NCBI GenBank assembly: GCA_017458025.1
Contig: JAFTGG010000144.1
Coordinates: 1-5,764 of the forward strand
Reading direction: 5' to 3'
From: Oscillospiraceae bacterium
Lineage (GTDB): Bacteria; Bacillota; Clostridia; Oscillospirales; Oscillospiraceae
DNA: 5,764 nt
The notes below the pieces were generated by a model. The model did no database searches. It was not told the origin of the DNA and saw only the letters and a list, made by a program, of their open reading frames with translations. A program made the translations under genes and the position numbers. Shown here piece by piece: positions 1-5,462 of the stretch. Position 1 is the stretch's first letter. Each line of letters begins with the position of its first letter.

Positions 1-610
1 CGCCCTTGGATATTTTTACGGTATCCGTTGTGACGCGCAGGTACTTTAGGCAGCCAAACATAAAAGGTATCTGATCCAAGGGTAGGACCACATTATCCAT
101 ATAAGGTTTTTCTAATTCGATATAATCCATATTTAGGCCGCGGAAATCTATTTTCAGAAAGGTGCATTGCCTAAATTTTGCACCCTCCAATGTGGAGTTC
201 CAAATTTTCCCGCCATCCCAGCAGCACCTCGTAAACAACGCACCCGTCAAAGTACAGTTTCGAAAGATAATATTGTGAAAATCCGTATTACTGAAACTGC
301 TATTGTTAAAGGAGCAAAGAATCGGCGTCTTTGATTCAAACTCGCAGTTATAGAACTCGCAGAATTCAAAATCCGACTGGTTAAGTTCGCAATTTTTGAA
401 CTTGCAATGCCGGAAAATAGAGCCTGTTGCACATGCCTCCGTAAAATCACAGTTTTCCATTGTCACATGATCCATAATCATATGGTTCAGCATCATGCTC
501 GCATAGTTTTCCGCTCTCAGGGTTTTGTGCTGGACCTGATTTTCGCTATTTTCCGCGCGGTCATAACCCAGACTGCGCAGGCGCTCATAAGTTTTGCTTT
601 TCTTGGCCAT
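1..610 (-). CDS. Pentapeptide-repeat protein, partial (3' end off the left edge)
   Basis: Reading the minus strand from the ATG at 610-608 gives 203 codons with no stop, so the gene continues past position 1. A GAAAGGG ribosome binding site lies about 9 nt before the start. The N-terminus (MAKKSKTYERLRSLGYDRAE) is charged, with no signal peptide, so the protein is probably cytosolic. From about residue 50 to 160 the chain follows the loose five-residue periodicity of pentapeptide repeats, with Phe/Leu at the central position and small or polar residues around it (CDFTEA, CKFKNCEL, SDFEFCEF, TDFHNIIF, LEGAKFRQCTF). Such repeats fold as a right-handed quadrilateral beta-helix. The array is rich in Cys. 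After residue 160 the repeats stop and a different segment begins (VVLPLDQIPFMFGCLKYL). Family members range from gyrase-protecting DNA mimics to scaffolds, so no specific role can be assigned. It is divergent from the LacI regulator and more AT-rich than the sugar genes, so it may be unrelated to them. Confidence 0.85.
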   Translation of the reverse strand, partial: MAKKSKTYERLRSLGYDRAENSENQVQHKTLRAENYASMMLNHMIMDHVTMENCDFTEACATGSIFRHCKFKNCELNQSDFEFCEFYNCEFESKTPILCSFNNSSFSNTDFHNIIFRNCTLTGALFTRCCWDGGKIWNSTLEGAKFRQCTFLKIDFRGLNMDYIELEKPYMDNVVLPLDQIPFMFGCLKYLRVTTDTVKISKG

Positions 611-633
611 ATCGTTTTTCCCTTTCAAGCCTT

Positions 634-654
634 GGTATTACCTAAGGCAATACC
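634..654. repeat. 21-bp imperfect palindrome upstream of the pentapeptide gene
   Basis: GGTATTACCT at 634-643, a central A at 644, then AAGGCAATACC-type sequence to 654. Nine of ten arm positions pair, the exception being A640 against C648. It lies 24-44 nt upstream of the minus-strand start, so it could be an operator or an RNA hairpin in the 5' leader. Its right half is also the left terminus of the putative element at 643-755. Confidence 0.5.
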
Positions 655-755
655 GTAAAGTCGACGCGCGCATCTTGCTTGCATAAATGTTCGTCATATG
701 TCCCAAAATTCCTGGCGGCGTATTTTACGAACATGAGTTATGCAGTATTGCCTTA
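643..755. mobile_element. Putative MITE-like element with inverted termini and TA flanks
   Basis: The outer ends form a perfect 11-bp inverted repeat: TAAGGCAATAC at 643-653 and GTATTGCCTTA at 745-755. A second inner pair, GCATAAATGTTCG at 681-693 and CGAACAT-gag-TTATGC at 728-743, is nearly complementary. The right arm is continuous, while the left arm carries about 27 extra bases between the two parts. If the outermost TA at each end is read as a target-site duplication, the structure matches short non-autonomous elements mobilised by IS630/Tc1-mariner-type transposases. There is no transposase here. It sits just upstream of the pentapeptide gene. It could instead be a regulatory hairpin of local origin. 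Confidence 0.4.
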
Positions 756-977
756 ACAGTCACAGCGAATTTAATGTTTTGGTACATGAGCTTTGGAAGA
801 TTGTATGATAATTTGTGATTATCTGCTCTTACCATTAAAATAACAAATAAAACCTGCTATTTCAATAGACAATTTTTGACCCAATCTGAAACACTTCATA
901 CGAGAACAACAGTAGTTTTCCTGTGCCGTTCCTTCGTCTGTGTAACATTACATCTCGGCTATTGTAAATTGCACGCG
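756..977. other. AT-rich intergenic stretch, no gene seen
   Basis: No convincing reading frame on either strand. It contains the short palindrome TGTAA-CA-TTACA at 941-952. A TTGACC at 876-881 resembles a -35 box, but no good -10 lies at the right distance. Promoters for the divergent pentapeptide gene should lie between about 640 and here, but I could not identify one with confidence. Confidence 0.5.
941..952. promoter_or_regulatory. Candidate operator TGTAA-CA-TTACA
   Basis: Perfect 5-bp arms with a 2-bp centre. The following bases make TTACATCTC (948-956), which recurs exactly at 1077-1085 just before the regulator's -10 box. The shared TTACAT half-site suggests that one protein may bind both places. 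This is inference; no known operator consensus is matched. Confidence 0.3.
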
Positions 978-1016
978 ACAAATTTCAACGCAAAATTTGA
1001 GGGTGAAATTTGTACA
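978..1016. repeat. Three AAATTT boxes at exact 13-bp spacing
   Basis: AAATTT occurs at 980-985, 993-998 and 1006-1011. The first and third copies lie in a perfect 10-bp inverted repeat: ACAAATTTCA at 978-987 and TGAAATTTGT at 1004-1013. This looks like a phased array of protein-binding sites upstream of the LacI-family gene, although a DNA bend from the short A/T tracts is also possible. Confidence 0.4.
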
Positions 1017-1031
1017 TTCAGCTAAATGTAC
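1012..1031. promoter_or_regulatory. 20-bp near-perfect palindrome, candidate operator
   Basis: GTACATT at 1012-1018, then C-AGCT-A, then AATGTAC at 1025-1031. All positions are symmetric except one pair (C1019/A1024). The even-length symmetry fits a dimeric LacI/GalR-type repressor site, and it lies about 60-80 bp upstream of the -10 box of the LacI-family gene. Autoregulation is plausible but unproven. Confidence 0.45.
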
Positions 1032-1088
1032 CGTTACATTATTGTGGGAATCGCCGAACAAAAAAATGGTGATTTGTTACATCTCTTG

Positions 1089-1097
1089 TGCTATAAT
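1089..1097 (+). promoter_or_regulatory. Extended -10 promoter of the LacI-family gene
   Basis: TGC-TATAAT: a consensus -10 hexamer at 1092-1097 preceded by the extended TGn element at 1089-1091. The -35 region at 17-bp spacing (GTGATT, 1069-1074) is poor, as is common with extended -10 promoters. Transcription would start near 1104, leaving a leader of about 34 nt before the ATG at 1138. Confidence 0.6.
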
Positions 1098-1137
1098 GCC
1101 GTTAATAGAACCCGCCGTGATTTTAAGGAAGGTAGCT

Positions 1138-2142
1138 ATGGCAGCGAAGAAGAAAGTGTCTGTCCGTTTCATCGCCGCGCAATGCGGCGTGTCCACGGCG
1201 ACGGTCTCCCGCGTCATCAACAACGACGACAGCGTCACGGATGCAACGCGGCGCAGGGTGCTTCAGGTCCTGGAGCAGTATCATTACGAAGCGCCCGCGG
1301 CTCCCGCCCCCAAGGTGAGCAAGGTCGGCGTGGTCATCGTATCCAGCCGGTCAGACTACTACCACGCCGTTCTGGGCGGCATCGGCCGTTGGTTCCGCGA
1401 CCGCGGAACGAGCACGATTGCAATCAACACGGAGGGCGTCTCCGGCTATCTCCCGACCGCGCTGGATACGCTTTACGACTCCAACGTGCAGGGCGTGATT
1501 CTCGTGAGCTGCGACTATCTCGCTGTTCGGGAGCATCTGCACAGTAAGATCCCCCATGTCTGGATCGACTGCAACGACCGCCCTGATGCGACCGCGGGCA
1601 TCTGTCAGGTGCAGAGCGATCAATATGTGTCCGGCAAGCTCGCGGCACAGGAGCTGCTGTCCAAGGGCTGCAAAAAGCCGATCGTCCTCACGGGCGCGCA
1701 CGCGACGCATCGGAGCGACGATCTGCTGAATGGATTTAGGAATGAATTTGCGGCAAACGGTATTACCGTCGAACATGAGCAGATCGTGGCTCTGCCTGAT
1801 ATTAAGGAGTATGTGACGGAGAGTCAGGAGATGATCCGTTATCTCGTAACAAAGGGTTTTGCTTTCGACGGGGTGTTCGCAACGAGCGACGAGCGCGCGT
1901 TGGGCGCGTATATGGGCGTTGTGAAGATGGGCTTGACCGTTCCGGACGGCGTCAGGATCGTCGGCTTTGACGGCATCTCCGACGCCTGCACCGAGGTTTT
2001 GAATATCACCTGCGTTCAGCAGAACGTCCAACTGCTCACACGCTATGCCTGCGAGATGCTCATGCGGCTCATTGCGCGGGAGGCGATCTGCGATAAGCGC
2101 GTCGTCGTCCCCACGAATATCCTGCCCGGTCAGACGACATGA
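1138..2142 (+). CDS. LacI/GalR-family transcriptional regulator
   Basis: A 334-residue DNA-binding regulator. I chose the ATG at 1138 because AAGGAAGG (1125-1132) sits 5 nt before it; the in-frame TTG at 997 lies upstream of the -10 box and before a non-homologous N-terminus. Residues 7-50 form the LacI helix-turn-helix (VSVRFIAAQCGVSTATVSRV, then the DATRRRVLQVLEQYHY helix). Residues 62-334 form the periplasmic-binding-protein-like effector domain, with KVGVVIV, HRSDDLLNGF, VFATSDERALGAYM and VRIVGFDGI blocks. The usual hinge helix after the HTH (PNxxARxL type) is not recognisable; EAPAAPAPKVSK stands in its place. It is first in the sugar cluster, so it probably controls the PTS gene in response to a sugar or sugar phosphate. 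Whether it represses or activates is unknown. Its stop overlaps the start of the next reading frame (ATGA). Confidence 0.93.
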   Translation: MAAKKKVSVRFIAAQCGVSTATVSRVINNDDSVTDATRRRVLQVLEQYHYEAPAAPAPKVSKVGVVIVSSRSDYYHAVLGGIGRWFRDRGTSTIAINTEGVSGYLPTALDTLYDSNVQGVILVSCDYLAVREHLHSKIPHVWIDCNDRPDATAGICQVQSDQYVSGKLAAQELLSKGCKKPIVLTGAHATHRSDDLLNGFRNEFAANGITVEHEQIVALPDIKEYVTESQEMIRYLVTKGFAFDGVFATSDERALGAYMGVVKMGLTVPDGVRIVGFDGISDACTEVLNITCVQQNVQLLTRYACEMLMRLIAREAICDKRVVVPTNILPGQTT

Positions 2143-2478
2143 CGAGGAAACTCTGTATCCTTCACGGAAGTCCCCGTCCGCACGGCAATACGAATCAGCT
2201 CGTCCGCCGCTTCGCCGCGGAAGCGGAGCGGCTCGGCGCCGAATGCGAAAGCTATCATCTTTGCGGGGAAATCGGCGGCGATCATTACGACCTGCGGCTA
2301 TCCCGCTGAAAAGGGCGCCGATCTTTTTGAGGAAGGCGTCAAACGCTACTGCAAGCACTCGCGGCTCGAATACCGTGGAATGCTCGCGGAGCGCCACATG
2401 GGTTACGGTACTGTTTTTATGGATAAAGCGAAAGAACGCCGCGCAGTTGATTTTGCGCGGGAGCTTCTCGAAAAATAA
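2139..2478 (+). pseudogene. Decayed NADPH-dependent FMN reductase (flavodoxin-like) gene
   Basis: The ATG at 2139 overlaps the regulator's TGA. The first frame reads 56 residues to a TGA at 2307-2309. It begins MTRKLCILHGSPRPHGNTNQ, the classic beta-strand and phosphate-binding loop (GSPRxxGNT) of NADPH-dependent FMN reductases. A second frame picks up near 2270 and reads AAIITTCGYPAEKGADLF to a TAA at 2476-2478; this is the typical C-terminal half of the same family. The middle of the protein is missing: about 120 codons remain, against roughly 180-200 in the family. The joint lies near 2255-2270 and also shifts the frame. Both halves remain recognisable, so the decay appears recent. A sequencing error cannot explain the missing middle. 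Translation of either fragment is possible but is unlikely to give a working flavin-binding domain. Confidence 0.85.
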
Positions 2479-2528
2479 ACTGAACGGATCAATGCGCAAG
2501 ACCATTTAAAATAAAATCATATTTTTAG

Positions 2529-2535
2529 AAGGGAG
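2529..2535 (+). promoter_or_regulatory. Ribosome binding site of the PTS gene
   Basis: AAGGGAG lies 8 nt before the ATG at 2544. The preceding AT-rich stretch (2504-2526) holds TAAAAT-like hexamers (2507-2512, 2512-2517) that could be -10 boxes, but no -35 partner is convincing. I see no terminator or antiterminator hairpin between 2479 and 2543. Confidence 0.75.
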
Positions 2536-2543
2536 AACAATCA

Positions 2544-4424
2544 ATGGCAAGTAAGTACGACGGTCTTTCCCGCATCATCCTGCAAAACGTAGGCGGGAAA
2601 GACAACATCACCGCGATCACCCACTGCGTCACCAGGCTCCGGTTCAACCTCAAGGACGAGTCCAAGGCGAACACGGACATCCTGAAGGCGACCGACGGCA
2701 TCGTGACTGTGATGCAGTCCGGCGGCCAGTATCAGGTCGTCATCGGCAACCATGTCCCGGACGTCTATGCGTCCATCGTTTCGGTGGGGCACCTCGAAAG
2801 CCTCGCCGCGAAGATGGACGACGAGGAAGGCCCGAAGCAGAAGCAAAAACCCTTCGACGCCTTCGTCAGCATCGTCACCGGCGTGTTCACTCCGTTCCTC
2901 GGCGTGTTCTGCGCCTGCGGTATCCTCAAGGGTATTCTCGCGCTGCTCACGACGCTCGGCGCGCTGAACGGCGAGGGCGGCACCTACAACATCCTGTACT
3001 CCCTCGCGGATTCCGCGTTCTACTTCCTGCCGCCGATCCTCGGCTATACGGCGGCCAAGCGCTTCAAGCTGCCCGAGATGGAAGGCCTGCTGATCGGCCT
3101 TGCGATGGTCTATCCCTCGCTCATCGCCGGCTCCGGCGTCGACGTCAGCAACCTGTTCCGCATCCCCGTGGTGCTGCCGCCCGCCGGCGACTACACCAGC
3201 AGCGTTATTCCCGTAATCTGCGCCGTGGCGTTCGCCGCGTGGTTCGAGAAGAAGTATAAAGAGCACATCCCCGACACCATCAAGATGTTCGCCGTGCCGT
3301 TCATCACCCTGATCGTCACCTTCGCGCTGACGCTCCTCGTGATCGGCCCGGTCGCGTCGCTGGTCTCCAACGCGTTGTCCTTCGTATTCAACTGGCTGTA
3401 TGCCCTCAGCCCGGTCGTGATGGGCCTGGTCGTCGGCGCGCTGTGGCAGGTGCTGGTCATGTTCGGTCTGCACTGGTCGCTGATCCCGATCGCCATGATC
3501 AACATGTTCAACGGCGGCGACGTCATTCTCTCCGGCATGTTCGGCACCACCTTCGCCCAGACCGGCGCGGTGCTCGGCATCTGGCTCAAGACCAAGGATA
3601 AGAAGCTCAAGAGCCTCGCCCCCGCGGCGTTCATCTCCGCCGTGGCCGGCGTCACCGAGCCCGCCATTTACGGTATCACGCTGCCGAAGAAGACGCCGTT
3701 CATCCGCACCTGCGTCATCGCCGGCGTGGCTGGCGCGTTCCTGGGCGCGTTCGGCGTCAAGGCGTTCCAGATGGCCGGCATGGGCGTGTTCGGCTACACC
3801 GCGTACATCGACACGGTCAACAACTCCGTCCGCGGCATGATTATCGCGATCGTCATCTCGCTGATCTGCGTGGTGGCCGGTTTCATTTCCGAGTTTGTCT
3901 TCTACAAGGACGACGCTCCCGCGAAGGCTGCGAAGCCCGCCGCCGCGAGCGCTCCTAAGGCGGCGGCCGGCGCCGGCGAGACGATTGACGCGCCCGTCTC
4001 CGGCAAGGTCATCCCCCTCGCCGAGCTGGCCGATCCGGTGTTTGCCGAGGGCACGCTGGGGCTGGGTCTCGGTATCCTGCCCTCCGAGGGCAAGCTGTAC
4101 GCGCCCGCGGACGGCGAAATCACCGGCTTGTTCCACACCAACCACGCGTTCAATATCCTGACCGATAACGGCACGGAGCTGCTGATCCATGTCGGCATGA
4201 ACACCGTGGAGCTGAACGGCAAGGGCTTCCACCCGAAAAAGAAGCAGGGCGACCGCGTGAAGAAGGGCGAGCTGCTGATGGAGTTCGATCTGGACGTCAT
4301 CAAGGAAGCCGGACTCTCCACCGAGACGCCGGTGCTCATCACCAATCCCGACGAGGTCGGCGGCGTGCAGCCCACGGACAGAGAGACCGTCAAGCACGGC
4401 GATCCCATCATTCAGGTTTTGTAA
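2544..4424 (+). CDS. PTS beta-glucoside-type transporter, fused EIIBCA
   Basis: A 626-residue membrane permease of the phosphoenolpyruvate sugar phosphotransferase system, which imports a sugar and phosphorylates it during passage. Domain order is IIB-IIC-IIA, as in the beta-glucoside (BglF/BglP) group. IIB spans residues 1-85, with the phosphorylated Cys28 in AITHCVTRLRF. IIC spans about 105-455, with many hydrophobic helices, GLHWSLIPI (His310) and the signature GVTEPAIYG (369-377). An Ala/Pro/Lys-rich linker (about 457-478) leads to IIA (480-626), with His534 (TNHAF) and the phospho-acceptor His549 in LLIHVGMNTV. All catalytic residues are present and the length is normal, so it should be functional. 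The substrate is probably a beta-glucoside, judged from family and from the GH1 gene downstream, although related permeases carry sucrose or trehalose. Phosphate would come from HPr, encoded elsewhere. Codon use is strongly GC-rich. Confidence 0.96.
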   Translation: MASKYDGLSRIILQNVGGKDNITAITHCVTRLRFNLKDESKANTDILKATDGIVTVMQSGGQYQVVIGNHVPDVYASIVSVGHLESLAAKMDDEEGPKQKQKPFDAFVSIVTGVFTPFLGVFCACGILKGILALLTTLGALNGEGGTYNILYSLADSAFYFLPPILGYTAAKRFKLPEMEGLLIGLAMVYPSLIAGSGVDVSNLFRIPVVLPPAGDYTSSVIPVICAVAFAAWFEKKYKEHIPDTIKMFAVPFITLIVTFALTLLVIGPVASLVSNALSFVFNWLYALSPVVMGLVVGALWQVLVMFGLHWSLIPIAMINMFNGGDVILSGMFGTTFAQTGAVLGIWLKTKDKKLKSLAPAAFISAVAGVTEPAIYGITLPKKTPFIRTCVIAGVAGAFLGAFGVKAFQMAGMGVFGYTAYIDTVNNSVRGMIIAIVISLICVVAGFISEFVFYKDDAPAKAAKPAAASAPKAAAGAGETIDAPVSGKVIPLAELADPVFAEGTLGLGLGILPSEGKLYAPADGEITGLFHTNHAFNILTDNGTELLIHVGMNTVELNGKGFHPKKKQGDRVKKGELLMEFDLDVIKEAGLSTETPVLITNPDEVGGVQPTDRETVKHGDPIIQVL

Positions 4425-4442
4425 AAAGCAACAACATTCGCA

Positions 4443-4470
4443 CATAGGCACGGGGCAACCCGTGCCTATG
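4443..4470 (+). promoter_or_regulatory. Intercistronic hairpin with GCAA tetraloop
   Basis: A perfect 12-bp stem (CATAGGCACGGG at 4443-4454 and its complement at 4459-4470) is closed by GCAA, a GNRA tetraloop, when read as plus-strand RNA. No T-run follows (GCACAGCTATGAGG), so it is not a standard intrinsic terminator. Placed 18 nt after the PTS stop and 21 nt before the HAD start, it could protect the PTS mRNA 3' end, mark a processing site, or lower expression of the HAD gene relative to the PTS gene. Confidence 0.7.
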
Positions 4471-4491
4471 GCACAGCTATGAGGCGATTAT

Positions 4492-5328
4492 ATGGGAAGC
4501 AGAATGGATAGACGGCTGATCTTTCTCGATATCGACGGCACCCTTGCCATGCCGGGAAGCCCTCCCGGCACGGCAACGGTGGAGGCTGTCCGAACCGCGC
4601 GGAAAAACGGGCACATGGTTTTCCTGAGCACCGGCCGGGCGAGATACGGGGTTCCGAACGCCATAGAGGCCATCGGATTTGACGGTGGGATCTATTTCGC
4701 CGGCGGATATGCGGAAGCGGACTGTGAAACGATTCTGGATCAGCCCATGAACGCGCGCCTCGCCAAACAGGTCATTGACATTTTGCAAGGCGCCAATTTG
4801 ATCATTTCGCTGGAGTGCGGCGAATGCGCCTATCAAAGCCCTCAGATCGCCGAGCTTTGGAAAGTGATCGGCGATTCTTCCGCGAGCACGGAGCTGCGGC
4901 GAGCGCTGGCCGACATGAACGGCAAATCCCTTGCGAATTACGGCGGGGAGGATATCTATAAAATCGGATTTATCGCCTCAAGGCGCGAAGATATCGCGGC
5001 AGTCGAACGGCGGCTGGGCGATGCGGCAAAGCTGGTGCGCTTTGACAATATGATGCCCGCGTTTCCGCTTATCTTTTCCGAGATCTCCTCATGGGAGATC
5101 AATAAGGGCAATGCGCTCAAGCGGATCTGCGACCATTTGGGAGCGGCGCAGGAACAGTGCGTCGCTTTTGGAGACAGCATGAACGATTCGGAGATCCTGC
5201 AGGCGGCGGGCATCGGCGTCGCGATGGGGAACGCCGAGGACGGGCTGAAAGCCTTGGCCGACCGGGTGTGCGAGCCCTGCGCGGAGGACGGGATCGCGAA
5301 AGAACTGCAGCGCATAGGATTGGTATAA
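4492..5328 (+). CDS. Cof-type HAD-superfamily sugar phosphatase
   Basis: A 278-residue cytosolic hydrolase of the Cof/YidA (HAD IIB) group, the usual length for that family. Motif I is FLDIDGTL, with nucleophile Asp13 and acid/base Asp15. Motif II is LSTGR (Ser46 or Thr47). The motif III lysine is Lys205 in EINKGNALK, and motif IV is FGDSMND (Asp228, Asp232) for Mg2+ binding. The large cap between motifs II and III (about residues 75-195) is typical of the C2 type. GAGG at 4481-4484 is 7 nt before the chosen ATG; a second in-frame ATG at 4504 would remove four residues and is a fair alternative. The gene follows the PTS gene by 67 nt on the same strand and is probably co-transcribed. Family members dephosphorylate sugar phosphates or FMN; a role in relieving sugar-phosphate stress is inference from context. 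Confidence 0.93.
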   Translation: MGSRMDRRLIFLDIDGTLAMPGSPPGTATVEAVRTARKNGHMVFLSTGRARYGVPNAIEAIGFDGGIYFAGGYAEADCETILDQPMNARLAKQVIDILQGANLIISLECGECAYQSPQIAELWKVIGDSSASTELRRALADMNGKSLANYGGEDIYKIGFIASRREDIAAVERRLGDAAKLVRFDNMMPAFPLIFSEISSWEINKGNALKRICDHLGAAQEQCVAFGDSMNDSEILQAAGIGVAMGNAEDGLKALADRVCEPCAEDGIAKELQRIGLV

Positions 5329-5333
5329 TACTA
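5323..5333. repeat. 11-bp direct repeat, left copy
   Basis: GTATAATACTA, identical to 5463-5473 and exactly 140 bp from it. It overlaps the stop codon of the HAD gene. The first nine bases are palindromic around a central A. It contains TATAAT, but no -35 box fits. Confidence 0.7.
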
Positions 5334-5335
5334 CT

Positions 5336-5461
5336 CTGCAATGAAAATGAGACATTTCAATTGCAGCCGCTGTGCTGCGCACATCGGCGCGTCTCATACG
5401 AAATGCAACGCGCCTTGCGGCGCTATAAAAAGTAGAATACTTCTACTTTTTCATGCATTTC
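5336..5461. ncRNA. Candidate structured RNA or palindromic element between convergent genes
   Basis: About 126 nt can be covered by compatible helices. Hairpin A pairs 5336-5346 with 5355-5366 (11 bp, one bulged A). Hairpin B abuts it (5367-5387; CCG/CGG, one mismatch, then TGTGC/GCACA with a 3-nt loop). The loop of A (ATGAGAC, 5347-5353) is fully complementary to GTCTCAT at 5391-5397, making a 7-bp pseudoknot. A closing helix, GAAATGCA 5400-5407 with TGCATTTC 5454-5461, encloses two further hairpins (GCGCC-TTGC-GGCGC at 5410-5423; 11-bp stem at 5427-5451), forming a three-way junction with 2-3-nt linkers. Nearly all pairs are Watson-Crick, so the strand is not decided. No family is recognised. 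A MITE-like palindromic element is the main alternative. Confidence 0.35.
5427..5451. terminator. Bidirectional terminator-like hairpin
   Basis: AAAAAGTAGAA at 5427-5437, loop TAC, and TTCTACTTTTT at 5441-5451: a perfect 11-bp stem with an A-run on one side and a T-run on the other. Such symmetric stems can terminate transcription from both strands, fitting a place between convergent genes. It lies about 100 nt after the HAD stop. It is also one arm of the proposed three-way junction. Confidence 0.55.
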
Positions 5462-5462
5462 A

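Noticed and set aside
407..658. Plus-strand open frame of 83 codons opposite the pentapeptide gene
   Set aside because: It is antisense to the continuous pentapeptide reading frame, has no ribosome binding site and no recognisable domain.
941..952. Possible CcpA cre site
   Set aside because: The palindrome TGTAACATTACA is 12 bp and lacks the central CG and the spacing of the 14-bp cre consensus.
997..1137. Upstream TTG start extending the LacI-family protein by 47 residues
   Set aside because: The extension lies over the promoter and operator-like palindromes, shows no homology to the family, and lacks the strong ribosome binding site found before 1138.
1351..2505. Minus-strand open frame opposite the regulator
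   Set aside because: Shadow of the LacI-family gene; composition is arginine-rich and no family is recognisable.
2045..2509. Plus-strand open frame of 154 codons across the regulator end and the broken reductase
   Set aside because: It is out of frame with both recognisable reductase halves and is Ser/Arg-rich, as expected of a shadow frame.
2541..4451. Long open frame of 636 codons on the minus strand, opposite the PTS gene
   Set aside because: It is the mirror of the strongly GC-biased PTS codons: rich in Asp, Glu, Arg, His and Gly, with no recognisable domain and no ribosome binding site, while the plus strand encodes an intact EIIBCA with all catalytic residues.
5324..5329. TATAAT at the end of the HAD gene (and again at 5464-5469) as a promoter
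   Set aside because: Neither copy has an acceptable -35 box at 16-18 bp, and both are part of the 11-bp direct repeat.
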